Below are positions 33,830 to 42,044 of a stretch of DNA of 64,000 nucleotides, piece after piece. The stretch spans positions 1 to 64,000 of the forward strand of contig PEBW01000001.1 of the NCBI GenBank assembly GCA_003050565.1, given 5' to 3'. The translations under genes and the position numbers were made by a program. The notes under the pieces are model-generated. The model did not search any database, was not told the origin of the DNA, and was given only the letters and a program-made list of their open reading frames with translations. Position 1 is the stretch's first letter. Each line of letters starts with the position of its first letter. This DNA is from Brockia lithotrophica (lineage in GTDB: Bacteria > Bacillota > Bacilli > Thermicanales > DSM-22653).

Positions 33830-35575
33830 TCAGTCCTCCAGCGTGGAGAGGTCGCCCGCGGGAAGCCCGAGTTCCCAAGCCTTGAGGACCCGGCGGACGA
33901 TCTTCCCGCTCCGCGTCTTGGGAAGCTTGTCGCGGAATTCGATCTCCCGAGGCACGGCATGGGCGGATAGACCCTTCTTCACGAAGTCCATGAGCTCTTT
34001 CTTGAGTTCCTCGCTCGGCTGATAGCCCTCTCGGAGGACGACGAAGGCCTTGATGATCTCGCCGCGCTCCGGGTCGGGCTTGCCGATGACGCCCGCCTCC
34101 ATGACCGCCGGGTGCTCTACGAGCTTGCTCTCGATCTCGAAAGGACCTACGCGGTAGCCCGACGTGAGGATCACGTCGTCGGCGCGGCCGAGGAACCAGT
34201 AGTACCCGTCTTCGTCCTTCATGGCCACGTCGCCGGAAATGTACCAACCCGGGAAGCGGAAGTACTCCTGGTACTTCGCCTCGTTGTTCCACACCTTACG
34301 GAACATGGAGGGCCACGGCGTCTTGATGCAGAGGTTCCCCGGCGTATTGGGCGGCAGCTCGTTCCCCTCGTCGTCGAGGATCCCGATCTCCACCCCGGGG
34401 ATGGGTTTTCCCATGGAGCCCGGCTTGATCGGCAGGCAGGCGAAGTTCACGCAGATGTGGGCTCCGGTCTCCGTCATCCACCACGTGTCGTGGATGCGCT
34501 GCTTGTAGACGCGGTACCCCCAGCGTACGACTTCGGGGTTCAAGGGTTCCCCGACGCTCAGGACGTGGCGGAGAGAGCTCAGGTCGTACTTCTTGGCAAC
34601 CTCCTCCCCGGCGCCCATGAGCATGCGGAACGCCGTCGGCGCACTGTACCAGACGGTGACGCGGTACTTCTCGATCGTGGCGTACCAGTCGTCCGGGTTG
34701 AAGCGCCCGCCGCGGACGAGGTTGGTCGCCCCGTTGAGCCACGGCGCGAAGATCCCGTAGCTCGTCCCCGTCACCCAGCCGGGGTCGGCGGTCGTCCAGT
34801 AGACGTCCTCTTCCTTGAGGTCGAGCACCCACTTCCCCGTGATGTACTGCTGGATCATCGCGTTGTGCACGTGGTAGATGCCCTTGGGCTTGCCCGTCGT
34901 ACCCGAGGAGTAGTGGAGGATCATCCCGTCTTCCCGCGTGAGCCACACGGGCTCGAAGTCCCGTGGTGCCTCGGCGACGAGTTCCTCGTAACGGAGGAAC
35001 TTCGTCTTGCCGTCGGACGGCGGCAAATCCTTGGCGCCGACGACGATCACGTGCTCGAGGTCGGGGAGATCGCGGTAGGGGACGCGCGGGAGGAGATCGG
35101 CGTTCGTGATGAGGGCCTTGGCGCCGCTGTCCATGAGGCGGTCCTTGACCGCGGCCTCCATGAACGCCTCGAAGAGGGGACCGGCCACCAGCCCCGCCTT
35201 GATGATCCCGAGAATCCCGATGTAGAGCTCCGGCGAACGAGGGAGAAAGACAAAGACGCGATCTCCCTTCTGGAGGCCGAGGGAGGTGAGGGCCGCGGCG
35301 ACGCGTGCGGTGTGCTCCTTCATCTCGGCGAACGTGTACTTTACCTCGCGCTCGCGGTCCACGTAGATGAGGGCGACCTTGTTCTTCCGCCAAGATTCGG
35401 CGTGGCGGTCGATCGCTTCGTAGGCCATGTTCACCTTGCCCGTGCGGTACCAGGTGAATTCCTTTTCCACGTCTTCCCACTTAAACGTCCGACGCGCTTC
35501 TTCGTAGTCCTTGAGGTTCGGGTTGGGATTTTCGGGTAGGAGGATTTCCTCCCCCTGGCGGAGCTCCTGTACCAT
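33830..35575 (-). CDS. acsA: Acetyl-CoA synthetase
   Basis: A 581-residue AMP-forming ligase that turns acetate, ATP and CoA into acetyl-CoA. Motifs: LHYSSGTTGKPKGIYH (P-loop), WTTADPGWVTGTSYG, YSAPTAFRMLM and DTWWMTETGAH. The C-terminal catalytic lysine is Lys558 in KTRSGKIVRR, the residue known to be acetylated by AcuA-type enzymes. It is the last gene of the DUF485-actP-acs operon, 105 bases after actP, with a terminator behind it. Length is near that of Bacillus AcsA (572). Confidence 0.95.
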   Translation of the reverse strand: MVQELRQGEEILLPENPNPNLKDYEEARRTFKWEDVEKEFTWYRTGKVNMAYEAIDRHAESWRKNKVALIYVDREREVKYTFAEMKEHTARVAAALTSLGLQKGDRVFVFLPRSPELYIGILGIIKAGLVAGPLFEAFMEAAVKDRLMDSGAKALITNADLLPRVPYRDLPDLEHVIVVGAKDLPPSDGKTKFLRYEELVAEAPRDFEPVWLTREDGMILHYSSGTTGKPKGIYHVHNAMIQQYITGKWVLDLKEEDVYWTTADPGWVTGTSYGIFAPWLNGATNLVRGGRFNPDDWYATIEKYRVTVWYSAPTAFRMLMGAGEEVAKKYDLSSLRHVLSVGEPLNPEVVRWGYRVYKQRIHDTWWMTETGAHICVNFACLPIKPGSMGKPIPGVEIGILDDEGNELPPNTPGNLCIKTPWPSMFRKVWNNEAKYQEYFRFPGWYISGDVAMKDEDGYYWFLGRADDVILTSGYRVGPFEIESKLVEHPAVMEAGVIGKPDPERGEIIKAFVVLREGYQPSEELKKELMDFVKKGLSAHAVPREIEFRDKLPKTRSGKIVRRVLKAWELGLPAGDLSTLED

Positions 35576-35680
35576 CGCACCTTTCGCCTCCCGTAAGCTG
35601 TTTCGGATACGAAAAACTTAGCACAACTGCTCGACCCATGCAAAGGATCCGGCGAGGCAAATTTCTGGGCTCCTGCAACC

Positions 35681-37210
35681 TCACTCGGCTCCGACGCCCG
35701 TGTGCGCCCGAAACACGAGCTCGTCGTATCGGTCGGAGTACTCGGTCTCCGGCCGCGTGGCCAAGCTCACGAGCACGGAGGCGAGGAACCCGACGGGAAT
35801 GCTCACGATGGCGGGGTTGGAGAAGGGGAAGAGGGCTCCCTCGCCCATCACGTTGGGGCCTACGAGCACCAGCCCCACCGAAGTGAAGAGGCCGGCGAGC
35901 ATCCCCGCGAGGGCCCCCGCCGTGTTGAATCGCTTCCAGTAGAGGGAGAGAAGGATTGCGGGCAAGTTCGCGCTCGCGGCCACGGCAAAGGCGAGGCCGA
36001 CGAGGTGGGCGACGTTTTGCCCTTTGGCGGCGATCCCGATCAAGATGGACAATCCACCGATGGCGAGGGCCGTGTATCGGGCGACGAGGAACTGCTTCCG
36101 CTCGTCCACCTCTCCGCCGCGGATCACGTTCGTGTAGATGTCGTGGGCAAACGCCCCGGAGGCGGCGATCACGAGCCCGGCCACCACAGCCACGATCGTC
36201 GCGAAGGAGACGGCGGCGATGGCCGACATGAAGAGCTCCCCGGCAAAGCTCCCCTGACCGCCCCCGAGGACGAGGGCGAGGAGCGGAGCGGCCATGTTGC
36301 CGCCCTTATCGGCCGCCTTAATCGCGTCGGGACCCACGAGCACCATGGCGCCGAAGCCGACGTAGGTGATGAGGAGGTAAAAGACGCCGATCACACCCAT
36401 GGCCCAAAGGACGCTCTTGCGGGCGTCTTGCGCCGTAGGAACGGTGTAGAAGCGAATGAGGATGTGGGGCAGACCCGCCGTACCGAGGACGAGGGCGAGG
36501 CCGAGGGAGAGAAGGTCGATGGGGTTCTTGTACAGCACCCCGGGGCTCAGGTACTGAGGCCCGTACTTCTCCGCCACCTGCCGGAAAAGTTCCGAGGGGT
36601 TGAAGTGAAAGGCGAGCCCGACGAAGAAGACGAGGAGGATCGTCCCCGCGAGGAGGAGGACGGCCTTGACGATCTGCACCCAGCTCGTGGCGAGCATGCC
36701 GCCGAACACGACGTAGATCACCATGAGCACGCCGACGATGAGGACCGCCCACTCGTAGGGAATCCCGATGAGGAGTTGGATGATCGCGCCAGCACCCACC
36801 ATCTGCGCCACGAGGTAAAAGGTGCTGATCGTGATCGTCACGAGGGCCGCCGCGCTTCGGACGGGACGGGCGTTGAGGCGAAAGGCGAGCATGTCGGCGA
36901 CGGTGAACTTCCCGGAATTCCGCAAGGGTTCGGCGACGAGGTAGAGGACGACGATGTAGCCCATGAGGAACCCGATGGCGTAGAGGAAGCCGTCGTAGCC
37001 GTTCAGGGCCACGAGGCCGGCAATCCCGAGAAACGACGCGGCGCTGAGGTAATCCCCGGCAATGGCCAAGCCGTTTTGCCAGCTCGTGAGCGACCGCCCC
37101 GCGGCGTAAAACTCGTTCGTGCCGCGGACGCGTTGGGCTGCCCAATACGTGATGTAGAGCGTGAGGAATATAATCCCCAAGAAGAGCAAAATCCCCAGAA
37201 CGTGGGCCAT
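35681..37210 (-). CDS. actP: Acetate permease, sodium/solute symporter family
   Basis: A 509-residue SSS-family transporter is read from ATG 37210 (GGGAGGAG upstream). About 13 helices are visible. Hallmarks include TNEFYAAGRSLTSWQNGLAI near the N-terminus, GLPHILIRFYTVPTAQDARK and ILIGIAAKGQNVAHLVGLAF. Gene order DUF485, permease, acetyl-CoA synthetase is that of the YjcH-ActP-Acs operon, so acetate or another short monocarboxylate is the likely substrate. Confidence 0.9.
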   Translation of the reverse strand: MAHVLGILLFLGIIFLTLYITYWAAQRVRGTNEFYAAGRSLTSWQNGLAIAGDYLSAASFLGIAGLVALNGYDGFLYAIGFLMGYIVVLYLVAEPLRNSGKFTVADMLAFRLNARPVRSAAALVTITISTFYLVAQMVGAGAIIQLLIGIPYEWAVLIVGVLMVIYVVFGGMLATSWVQIVKAVLLLAGTILLVFFVGLAFHFNPSELFRQVAEKYGPQYLSPGVLYKNPIDLLSLGLALVLGTAGLPHILIRFYTVPTAQDARKSVLWAMGVIGVFYLLITYVGFGAMVLVGPDAIKAADKGGNMAAPLLALVLGGGQGSFAGELFMSAIAAVSFATIVAVVAGLVIAASGAFAHDIYTNVIRGGEVDERKQFLVARYTALAIGGLSILIGIAAKGQNVAHLVGLAFAVAASANLPAILLSLYWKRFNTAGALAGMLAGLFTSVGLVLVGPNVMGEGALFPFSNPAIVSIPVGFLASVLVSLATRPETEYSDRYDELVFRAHTGVGAE

Positions 37211-37340
37211 GCGCTCCGCTCCTCCCTTTGGGTTTCGGCGTGCTCGCTCCAGGCGGAAATCGTGCTTTCCCACGAACGCGCTTCCCCGTTGTCGACCACG
37301 AGGAGGGGAAAGCGCCTCCCCGTCGCCCTGCGCCGCCCCC

Positions 37341-37706
37341 TCACCTCACGGCTTCGGCCGAACGAGCACCGAGCGTCCCCGGAAGCGCGGAAGCGGTTTC
37401 CGCCGCGCCGTTCGTGGCCTTCTCGGCAAAGGCTCGCGCGTCCCGGTCAAAGCTGCGGGCGAGAACGACGTACACGAAGGCGAGACCCCAGGCGACGAGG
37501 TAGTAGAGAAGCCCAAAGGCGTAGCCGAAGGTGACGAAACCGAGGACGTACTTCGCCATGAGCGGCTTTGCGTACCCCGCAAAGATGGGGAGGAGCATGT
37601 AAAACACGAGAAAGAGGACGACCACCGTCCAGAGGGTGAGGACCTTCTTGCGCAGGAACGTCCGAAATTTCGGGTCCTCCACAATTTGCGCCACAGCGGT
37701 ACGCAT
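37341..37706 (-). CDS. yjcH: DUF485 membrane protein (YjcH-like)
   Basis: A 121-residue protein with two membrane helices, about residues 24-43 and 57-82. The N-terminal motif DPKFRTFLRKKVLTLW and the GFVTFGYAFGL stretch are typical of DUF485. It is read from ATG 37706, ten bases after AGGAGGGAGG. It is the first gene of the acetate operon. Its exact function is unknown, but it always pairs with SSS transporters. The C-terminal 30 residues are Ala-rich and probably disordered. Confidence 0.85.
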   Translation of the reverse strand: MRTAVAQIVEDPKFRTFLRKKVLTLWTVVVLFLVFYMLLPIFAGYAKPLMAKYVLGFVTFGYAFGLLYYLVAWGLAFVYVVLARSFDRDARAFAEKATNGAAETASALPGTLGARSAEAVR

Positions 37707-37796
37707 GTACACAGCCTCCCTCCTGTACCAGTACGTTGTATAACAGAAGTTTGGCGTTATTCTACAGGACGGCCCGGAAAAACGCAAGGGGGAGGA

Positions 37797-37834
37797 CAAA
37801 AAACAACATCCCGGCAACGGATCCGTCGCCGGGA
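37797..37834 (-). terminator. Intrinsic terminator after the thioredoxin-like gene
   Basis: The stem ATCCCGGC...GCCGGGAT (37807-37834) has a self-complementary ACGGATCCGT loop. On the minus strand it is followed by GTTGTTTTTTG. The other side has a short A/T run, so it may act in both directions. Confidence 0.7.
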
Positions 37835-37903
37835 TAAAAAATTCATTTGCACTGTAGATTACATGTAAATTTAACGCGGTCGGGGTCATCCGCGCCGGGG
37901 CGT

Positions 37904-38239
37904 TTACGAAAGGCCGATGAGGCGGGACAAGAACGTCCGCACCTCCTCTTCGGGGTGGTACCCGAGGAGCTTCCCCCGCACGCCTCCTCGGAAGTATACG
38001 CACAGAGCGGGAACCGCGTACACGACGTACCGCTCGGCGACGGCCGGACCGCGATCGACGTCGTGCCGGACGAACTTGCACGCACCGGAGGAAAGAAAGG
38101 GATCGACCGCCCTGCGGACGACCCCGGAGAACATCCGGCAGGGGATGCACCACTCCGTGGAAAACTCGACGACGCACCACCCCGAAAATTCCTCGACTTC
38201 GCGGGAAAAGCTCGCGTCCGTGGTCTCGACGGGTCGCAC
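37904..38239 (-). CDS. Thioredoxin-like protein
   Basis: A 111-residue thioredoxin fold is read from GTG 38239 (AAAGGA upstream; a TTG at 38281 is an alternative). The active site is Cys31-Ile-Pro-Cys34 in STEWCIPCRMF, with the cis-proline in YAVPALCVYFRG. The Ile-Pro replaces the usual Gly-Pro, so its redox potential may differ from classical thioredoxin. A further cysteine (22) is unusual. It occupies the position of trxA between uvrC and mutS2 in Bacillus, but the acetate operon is inserted between. Whether it replaces TrxA is unknown. Confidence 0.8.
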   Translation of the reverse strand: MRPVETTDASFSREVEEFSGWCVVEFSTEWCIPCRMFSGVVRRAVDPFLSSGACKFVRHDVDRGPAVAERYVVYAVPALCVYFRGGVRGKLLGYHPEEEVRTFLSRLIGLS

Positions 38240-38329
38240 CCGAGTCCTTTCACCCTCCCCTTCTCCGAACGCGCCCGACAAGCCCCTTCCCCCCCATCCC
38301 GTAAAAAGTTGACGTGCGGGAGAGACCGG

Positions 38330-38587
38330 TCACGCCCGTTTGGGACAGACGTTGCTCATCGTCGCCACGAGGACGATCCGTCGGCCCTCTGCCGCAAAGG
38401 TGAAGAGCTCGCGCACGGCGCGCCAAACGAGGTCCGCCTCTCCCGCGATGAGCGTGCTCATGGGGCCGACCTCGACGCGCAAGCCCCGGTCTTCGTAGGC
38501 GCGCAGGCGGTCGATCGCCTTCCAGATCACCGTCCCGTAGTCCTCCTCGGCGAGCGGGTAAAGCTGGAGTTGTGCGGAAATTTCCAC
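38330..38587 (-). CDS. MTH1187/YqgV-family protein, possible thiamine binding
   Basis: An 85-residue ferredoxin-fold protein is read from GTG 38587, eight bases after AAGGAGG. The core motif VGPMSTLIAGEADLVWRAV and the N-terminal VEISAQLQLYPL fit the PF01910 family, which includes thiamine-binding and small tetrameric proteins of unclear role. No thiamine genes are near. It is cytoplasmic, and the function is unproven. Confidence 0.8.
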   Translation of the reverse strand: MEISAQLQLYPLAEEDYGTVIWKAIDRLRAYEDRGLRVEVGPMSTLIAGEADLVWRAVRELFTFAAEGRRIVLVATMSNVCPKRA

Positions 38588-38748
38588 GGCACGTTCCTCC
38601 TTCGGTGTATTCGGTGTAAAGTCCACTTTCCTCTTTTTTCCTCGACACGAGAGATCCAGATCTCAAAACACTCCCGAAGACGAGAGCGGCTCCAACCTTG
38701 GGACGGAGACGGCGCAAGGGCATTCCTCTGCCTTACCCTAAGAGTGCC

Positions 38749-41244
38749 TTAAGGGACGAGTTCGACAACCGTCGCGCCTTCGCCGCCTTCCCCCTCTCCC
38801 CCGGCACGAAAGGCCCGGACGTACGGGAGCTCCCGCAGGCGTTCCCGCACGGCACGGCGGAGGGCACCCGTTCCGAGCCCGTGGATCACGCGCACGCGCG
38901 AATACCCGGCGAGCAGGGCGCGGTCGAGGTAGTGCTCCAGAGTGTGCAACGCCTCTTCTACGGTCATCCCCCGAAGGTCGAGCTCGGGTGTGACCGCGGC
39001 GTCCGCCCGAAGGAAGTGACCGCCCGCCGGTTCGGCGCCTTGTTCCCGGCGAGAAGCGCGCTCCTTCCGCCCGGGTACGGATGACGGTCCGCCGTTCGTT
39101 CGTAAGCTCACGACCTCGTCCGGCGGGACGCCGATGCGCAGGGAACCGGCGCGGACGACGAGTTCCCGGGGGGTGACCTGGACCACCTCCGCTTGAAGGT
39201 TGTAGCGGGGGAGGTATACGCGGTCTCCGGGGCGAGGAGAACGGTCTTCCCCTTCCTCCCGTTCGGCCGCACGGGCTTCTCCCCTTGCCGGATCTTCCTT
39301 TTGTCCACCGGCAAATGCCTGCGGGAGCGCTTCCTCCTCGTGGGCGAGGCGGCGGTAGGCTGCCTCGGCCGCACGCAAGAGCTCGCTCGCCCGCAGCTCG
39401 GGCACGCCCCCCTCTCCCCCCCGCGTCTTCTGGGCGTGGGAAGCGAGGCGAACGAGTTCATCGCGGAGGGCGCGCAGTTCCCGGAGGATCGCCCGGGCTT
39501 CGCTCCGCGCCCGGCGGACGTGTTCTTCTGCCTGCGCCCTCCCTTCGGTGAGAATTCGCTCGCGTTCGCGGCGAAAGTCCTCGCGTTCGCGCCGCAAGGC
39601 CTCGAGTTCCGCCGCGTATTGGGCGCGCGTGGCTTCCGCCTCTTCCCGCGCACGCTCTTGGGCAGCGCGGGCGCGCTCCAGCTCCGCGATACGTTCCCCT
39701 AAGAGTTCCCGTCCGGTCCGAAGGTACCGCTCTGCGGCGGCGAGGATCCCTTCCTCCAATCCCAAACGGCGGGCGATCGTCAGGGCGTGGCTTTCACCGG
39801 GAATCCCGATGCGCAGTTCGTACGTCGGTCGAAGCGTCTCGAGGTCGAAGGAGACACTGGCGTTCACGATTCCCGGACGGGAGAGGGCATAGGCCTTGAG
39901 CTCGCCGTAGTGCGTCGTGGCGACAACGTGTGCGCCCCGGGCGAGCAGGGCGTCGAGGATCGCCTGGGCGAGGGCGGCCCCTTCCGCCGGGTCGGTCCCC
40001 GCCCCGATCTCGTCCAAGAGGACGAGGCTGTCCTCCGTCGCCCGTCGGAGAATTTCTACGATGTGCCCCATGTGCGCGGAAAACGTGGACAGGCTTTGCT
40101 CGAGGCTCTGCTCGTCGCCGATGTCCGCGTAAATCCCGTCAAAGACGGGGAGCTCTGCCTCCCGGGCCGGGACGAAGAGGCCGGACTGCGCCATCGCCGC
40201 GAGAAGTCCGACCGTCTTCAGGGTGACCGTCTTACCCCCTGTGTTCGGACCCGTGAGGAGGAGCGCCCGCACCCCTTCGGGAAAGACGATGTCGTTGGCC
40301 ACGGCGCTTGCAGGGGGCAAAAAGGGATGCCGGGCACCCCGAAGCACGATGCGCCCCCGTGGGCGCAGAGCGGGGCGTGTCGCGCGGAGCTCTGCTGCGT
40401 AGCGCGCCCGCGCAAAGATCGCGTCCAGGGCGCCCAGCGCCTCGTGCGAGGCGAGGAGTTCGTGGGCGCGCGCGCCTACCTTGCGGCTCAGCCGGCGCAA
40501 GATCCGCTCGATTTCCCGCGCTTCTTCGGCGACGAGCGCCTGCCTCCGGTCTCCCAGGGCCACGACGCTCTCCGGCTCGACGAAGATGGTGTAGCCGGAC
40601 TGGGAGACGTCGACGATCCTCCCCCCGAACACGGGTGCCGAACCGCTCTTTACGGGGAGAACGGGACGCCCCGCGCGGAAGGCGATTACGGGTTCTTGGA
40701 GGTGCTGGCGAAATTCGGGGCTCCGCACGTAGTCCTGAAGGATTTCCCGGACGCGGGCGTCGAGTTCCCGCAGGCGGCGGCGAATCTCGAGGAGGTCGTC
40801 CGAGGCGCGGTCGAGGACCTCCCCGCGCTCGTCGAACACCCATTCGATTTCCTCGACGAGTGCGGGTAGCGAGGCGAGGCGCTCGGCGTACGCCAAAAGG
40901 TTCGGGAGCGGCCGCTCGCGGGAGACTTCCGCGAGGGTGCGGCGGAGCCGTTCCGCGGCGCGGAGGTGCGCGCGCAGGGCGAGGAAGGCCTCGGGGGGGA
41001 GGACGCCTCCCTTCCCCGCCCGCACGACCCACGGGTGGATGTCCGCCACGCCGGAAAGGGAGGGGACCTTGGGAAGGCACACGAGCGCCTCTTCGGTCTC
41101 CGCGAGGCGGCGCACGGCTTCCCCCGCGTCGGAAGTCGGAAGGAGCACCTCGACGATGCGGCGTCCCATCGGAGTATCCGCCAGTTCGGCGACGCGCGCG
41201 CGCAGGCGATCGAATTCGAGGCGCTCCAGCTCGCGCACCTCCAC
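38749..41244 (-). CDS. mutS2: MutS2, recombination or ribosome-rescue ATPase with Smr domain
   Basis: An 831-residue protein is read from GTG 41244 (GGAGG eight bases upstream; GTG 41253 is too close). After the core and clamp domains come Walker A (LLTGPNTGGKTVTLKTVGLL) and Walker B (LVLLDEIGAGTDPAEGAAL). A long coiled coil rich in Arg, Glu and Ala follows (about residues 520-620), then a KOW-like piece (PGDRVYLPRYNLQAEVVQVT). The C-terminal Smr nuclease domain carries LDLRGMTVEEA and HGLGTGALRRAV. MutS2 suppresses recombination and splits collided ribosomes in related bacteria. It follows the methyltransferase by 13 bases. Confidence 0.95.
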   Translation of the reverse strand: MEVRELERLEFDRLRARVAELADTPMGRRIVEVLLPTSDAGEAVRRLAETEEALVCLPKVPSLSGVADIHPWVVRAGKGGVLPPEAFLALRAHLRAAERLRRTLAEVSRERPLPNLLAYAERLASLPALVEEIEWVFDERGEVLDRASDDLLEIRRRLRELDARVREILQDYVRSPEFRQHLQEPVIAFRAGRPVLPVKSGSAPVFGGRIVDVSQSGYTIFVEPESVVALGDRRQALVAEEAREIERILRRLSRKVGARAHELLASHEALGALDAIFARARYAAELRATRPALRPRGRIVLRGARHPFLPPASAVANDIVFPEGVRALLLTGPNTGGKTVTLKTVGLLAAMAQSGLFVPAREAELPVFDGIYADIGDEQSLEQSLSTFSAHMGHIVEILRRATEDSLVLLDEIGAGTDPAEGAALAQAILDALLARGAHVVATTHYGELKAYALSRPGIVNASVSFDLETLRPTYELRIGIPGESHALTIARRLGLEEGILAAAERYLRTGRELLGERIAELERARAAQERAREEAEATRAQYAAELEALRREREDFRRERERILTEGRAQAEEHVRRARSEARAILRELRALRDELVRLASHAQKTRGGEGGVPELRASELLRAAEAAYRRLAHEEEALPQAFAGGQKEDPARGEARAAEREEGEDRSPRPGDRVYLPRYNLQAEVVQVTPRELVVRAGSLRIGVPPDEVVSLRTNGGPSSVPGRKERASRREQGAEPAGGHFLRADAAVTPELDLRGMTVEEALHTLEHYLDRALLAGYSRVRVIHGLGTGALRRAVRERLRELPYVRAFRAGGEGEGGEGATVVELVP

Positions 41245-41257
41245 CTCGCTCACCTCC

Positions 41258-41992
41258 TCACCCCATCTTTTCCACGCGGACGACGAGAAAGCCCGGGCGC
41301 TCCCTCCCCTCCCCCTGCGCTTCTAGCTCGTCGAGACATGCCCGCCCGGCGGGCTCGCGGACGGAGGGCGAAACGTAAAGCCCCCGGAGGACCCAGGGGC
41401 GACCGGCGCCGGGCAAGTCTCGAACAAGCGCCCGAAGCTCCGCCTCCGTAAAGAAACGGGCTCCGTGGTACACGCTTTCGGGGTCGCGGCCTTTTTCCCG
41501 GTAGAGCTCTCCCCACGCCCCGTCGCCGGCGATCGCCCCGACGACGAGCCGCCCGCCGGGTGCAAGCACGCGCCACATCTCCCGCACGACTGCGGCAGGA
41601 TCGGCGACGAATTCGAGGGCGGTTACCGCGTAGGCGGCGGAAAAGCTCGCTTCCGAGAAAGGGAGGCGTTCTCCGACGCCGGCGAGAAAACGCACGCGGT
41701 CTCGGACTTCGCCGGGAGCACGGGCGACCTTGCCTTCCGCCACGCGGCGCATGGCCGCGGAGGGCTCCACGCCCACGACGCGTACGCCTCGGGCGGCGAG
41801 CCACAAGGCATGGTGGCCGGTCCCGGAACCGACTTCGAGAAACTCTTCGCCGGGCAGGGGGTCCAAAGCCTGGCGAAGGAGGGTCTTTTCCACCCGGTCG
41901 GCGTACGCCCCGAGGGGGGTAGAAAACCACGCATCGTAGGATTCCGCAAAGGGGGCAAATGGGTCGTGGGAAAATCGTTCCGCGTCCGCCAC
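41258..41992 (-). CDS. Class I SAM-dependent methyltransferase, substrate unknown
   Basis: A 244-residue protein from GTG 41992 (AAAGGAGG upstream). The SAM-binding glycine motif is FLEVGSGTGHHALWLAARGV, followed by motif VVGVEPSAAM and the post-I region LPFSEASFSAAYAVTALEFV. It belongs to the UbiE/Methyltransf_11 group, which methylates small molecules or tRNA. It stands between polX and mutS2 and is probably cotranscribed and coupled with both. No target can be inferred. Confidence 0.85.
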   Translation of the reverse strand: MADAERFSHDPFAPFAESYDAWFSTPLGAYADRVEKTLLRQALDPLPGEEFLEVGSGTGHHALWLAARGVRVVGVEPSAAMRRVAEGKVARAPGEVRDRVRFLAGVGERLPFSEASFSAAYAVTALEFVADPAAVVREMWRVLAPGGRLVVGAIAGDGAWGELYREKGRDPESVYHGARFFTEAELRALVRDLPGAGRPWVLRGLYVSPSVREPAGRACLDELEAQGEGRERPGFLVVRVEKMG

Positions 41993-42044
41993 GGCTTTCC
42001 TCCTTTCCTCGGGTCATCTCGAGGGAGTCCGGCATGCGACCGGA

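Noticed and set aside
34112-35539. Long open frame antisense to acs
   Set aside because: High-GC codon use leaves the opposite strand open. The acs protein is unmistakable and the antisense product has low-complexity Val/Asp/Glu/Arg sequence without family features. The same applies to long antisense frames over murJ, actP, polX and the GH65 gene.
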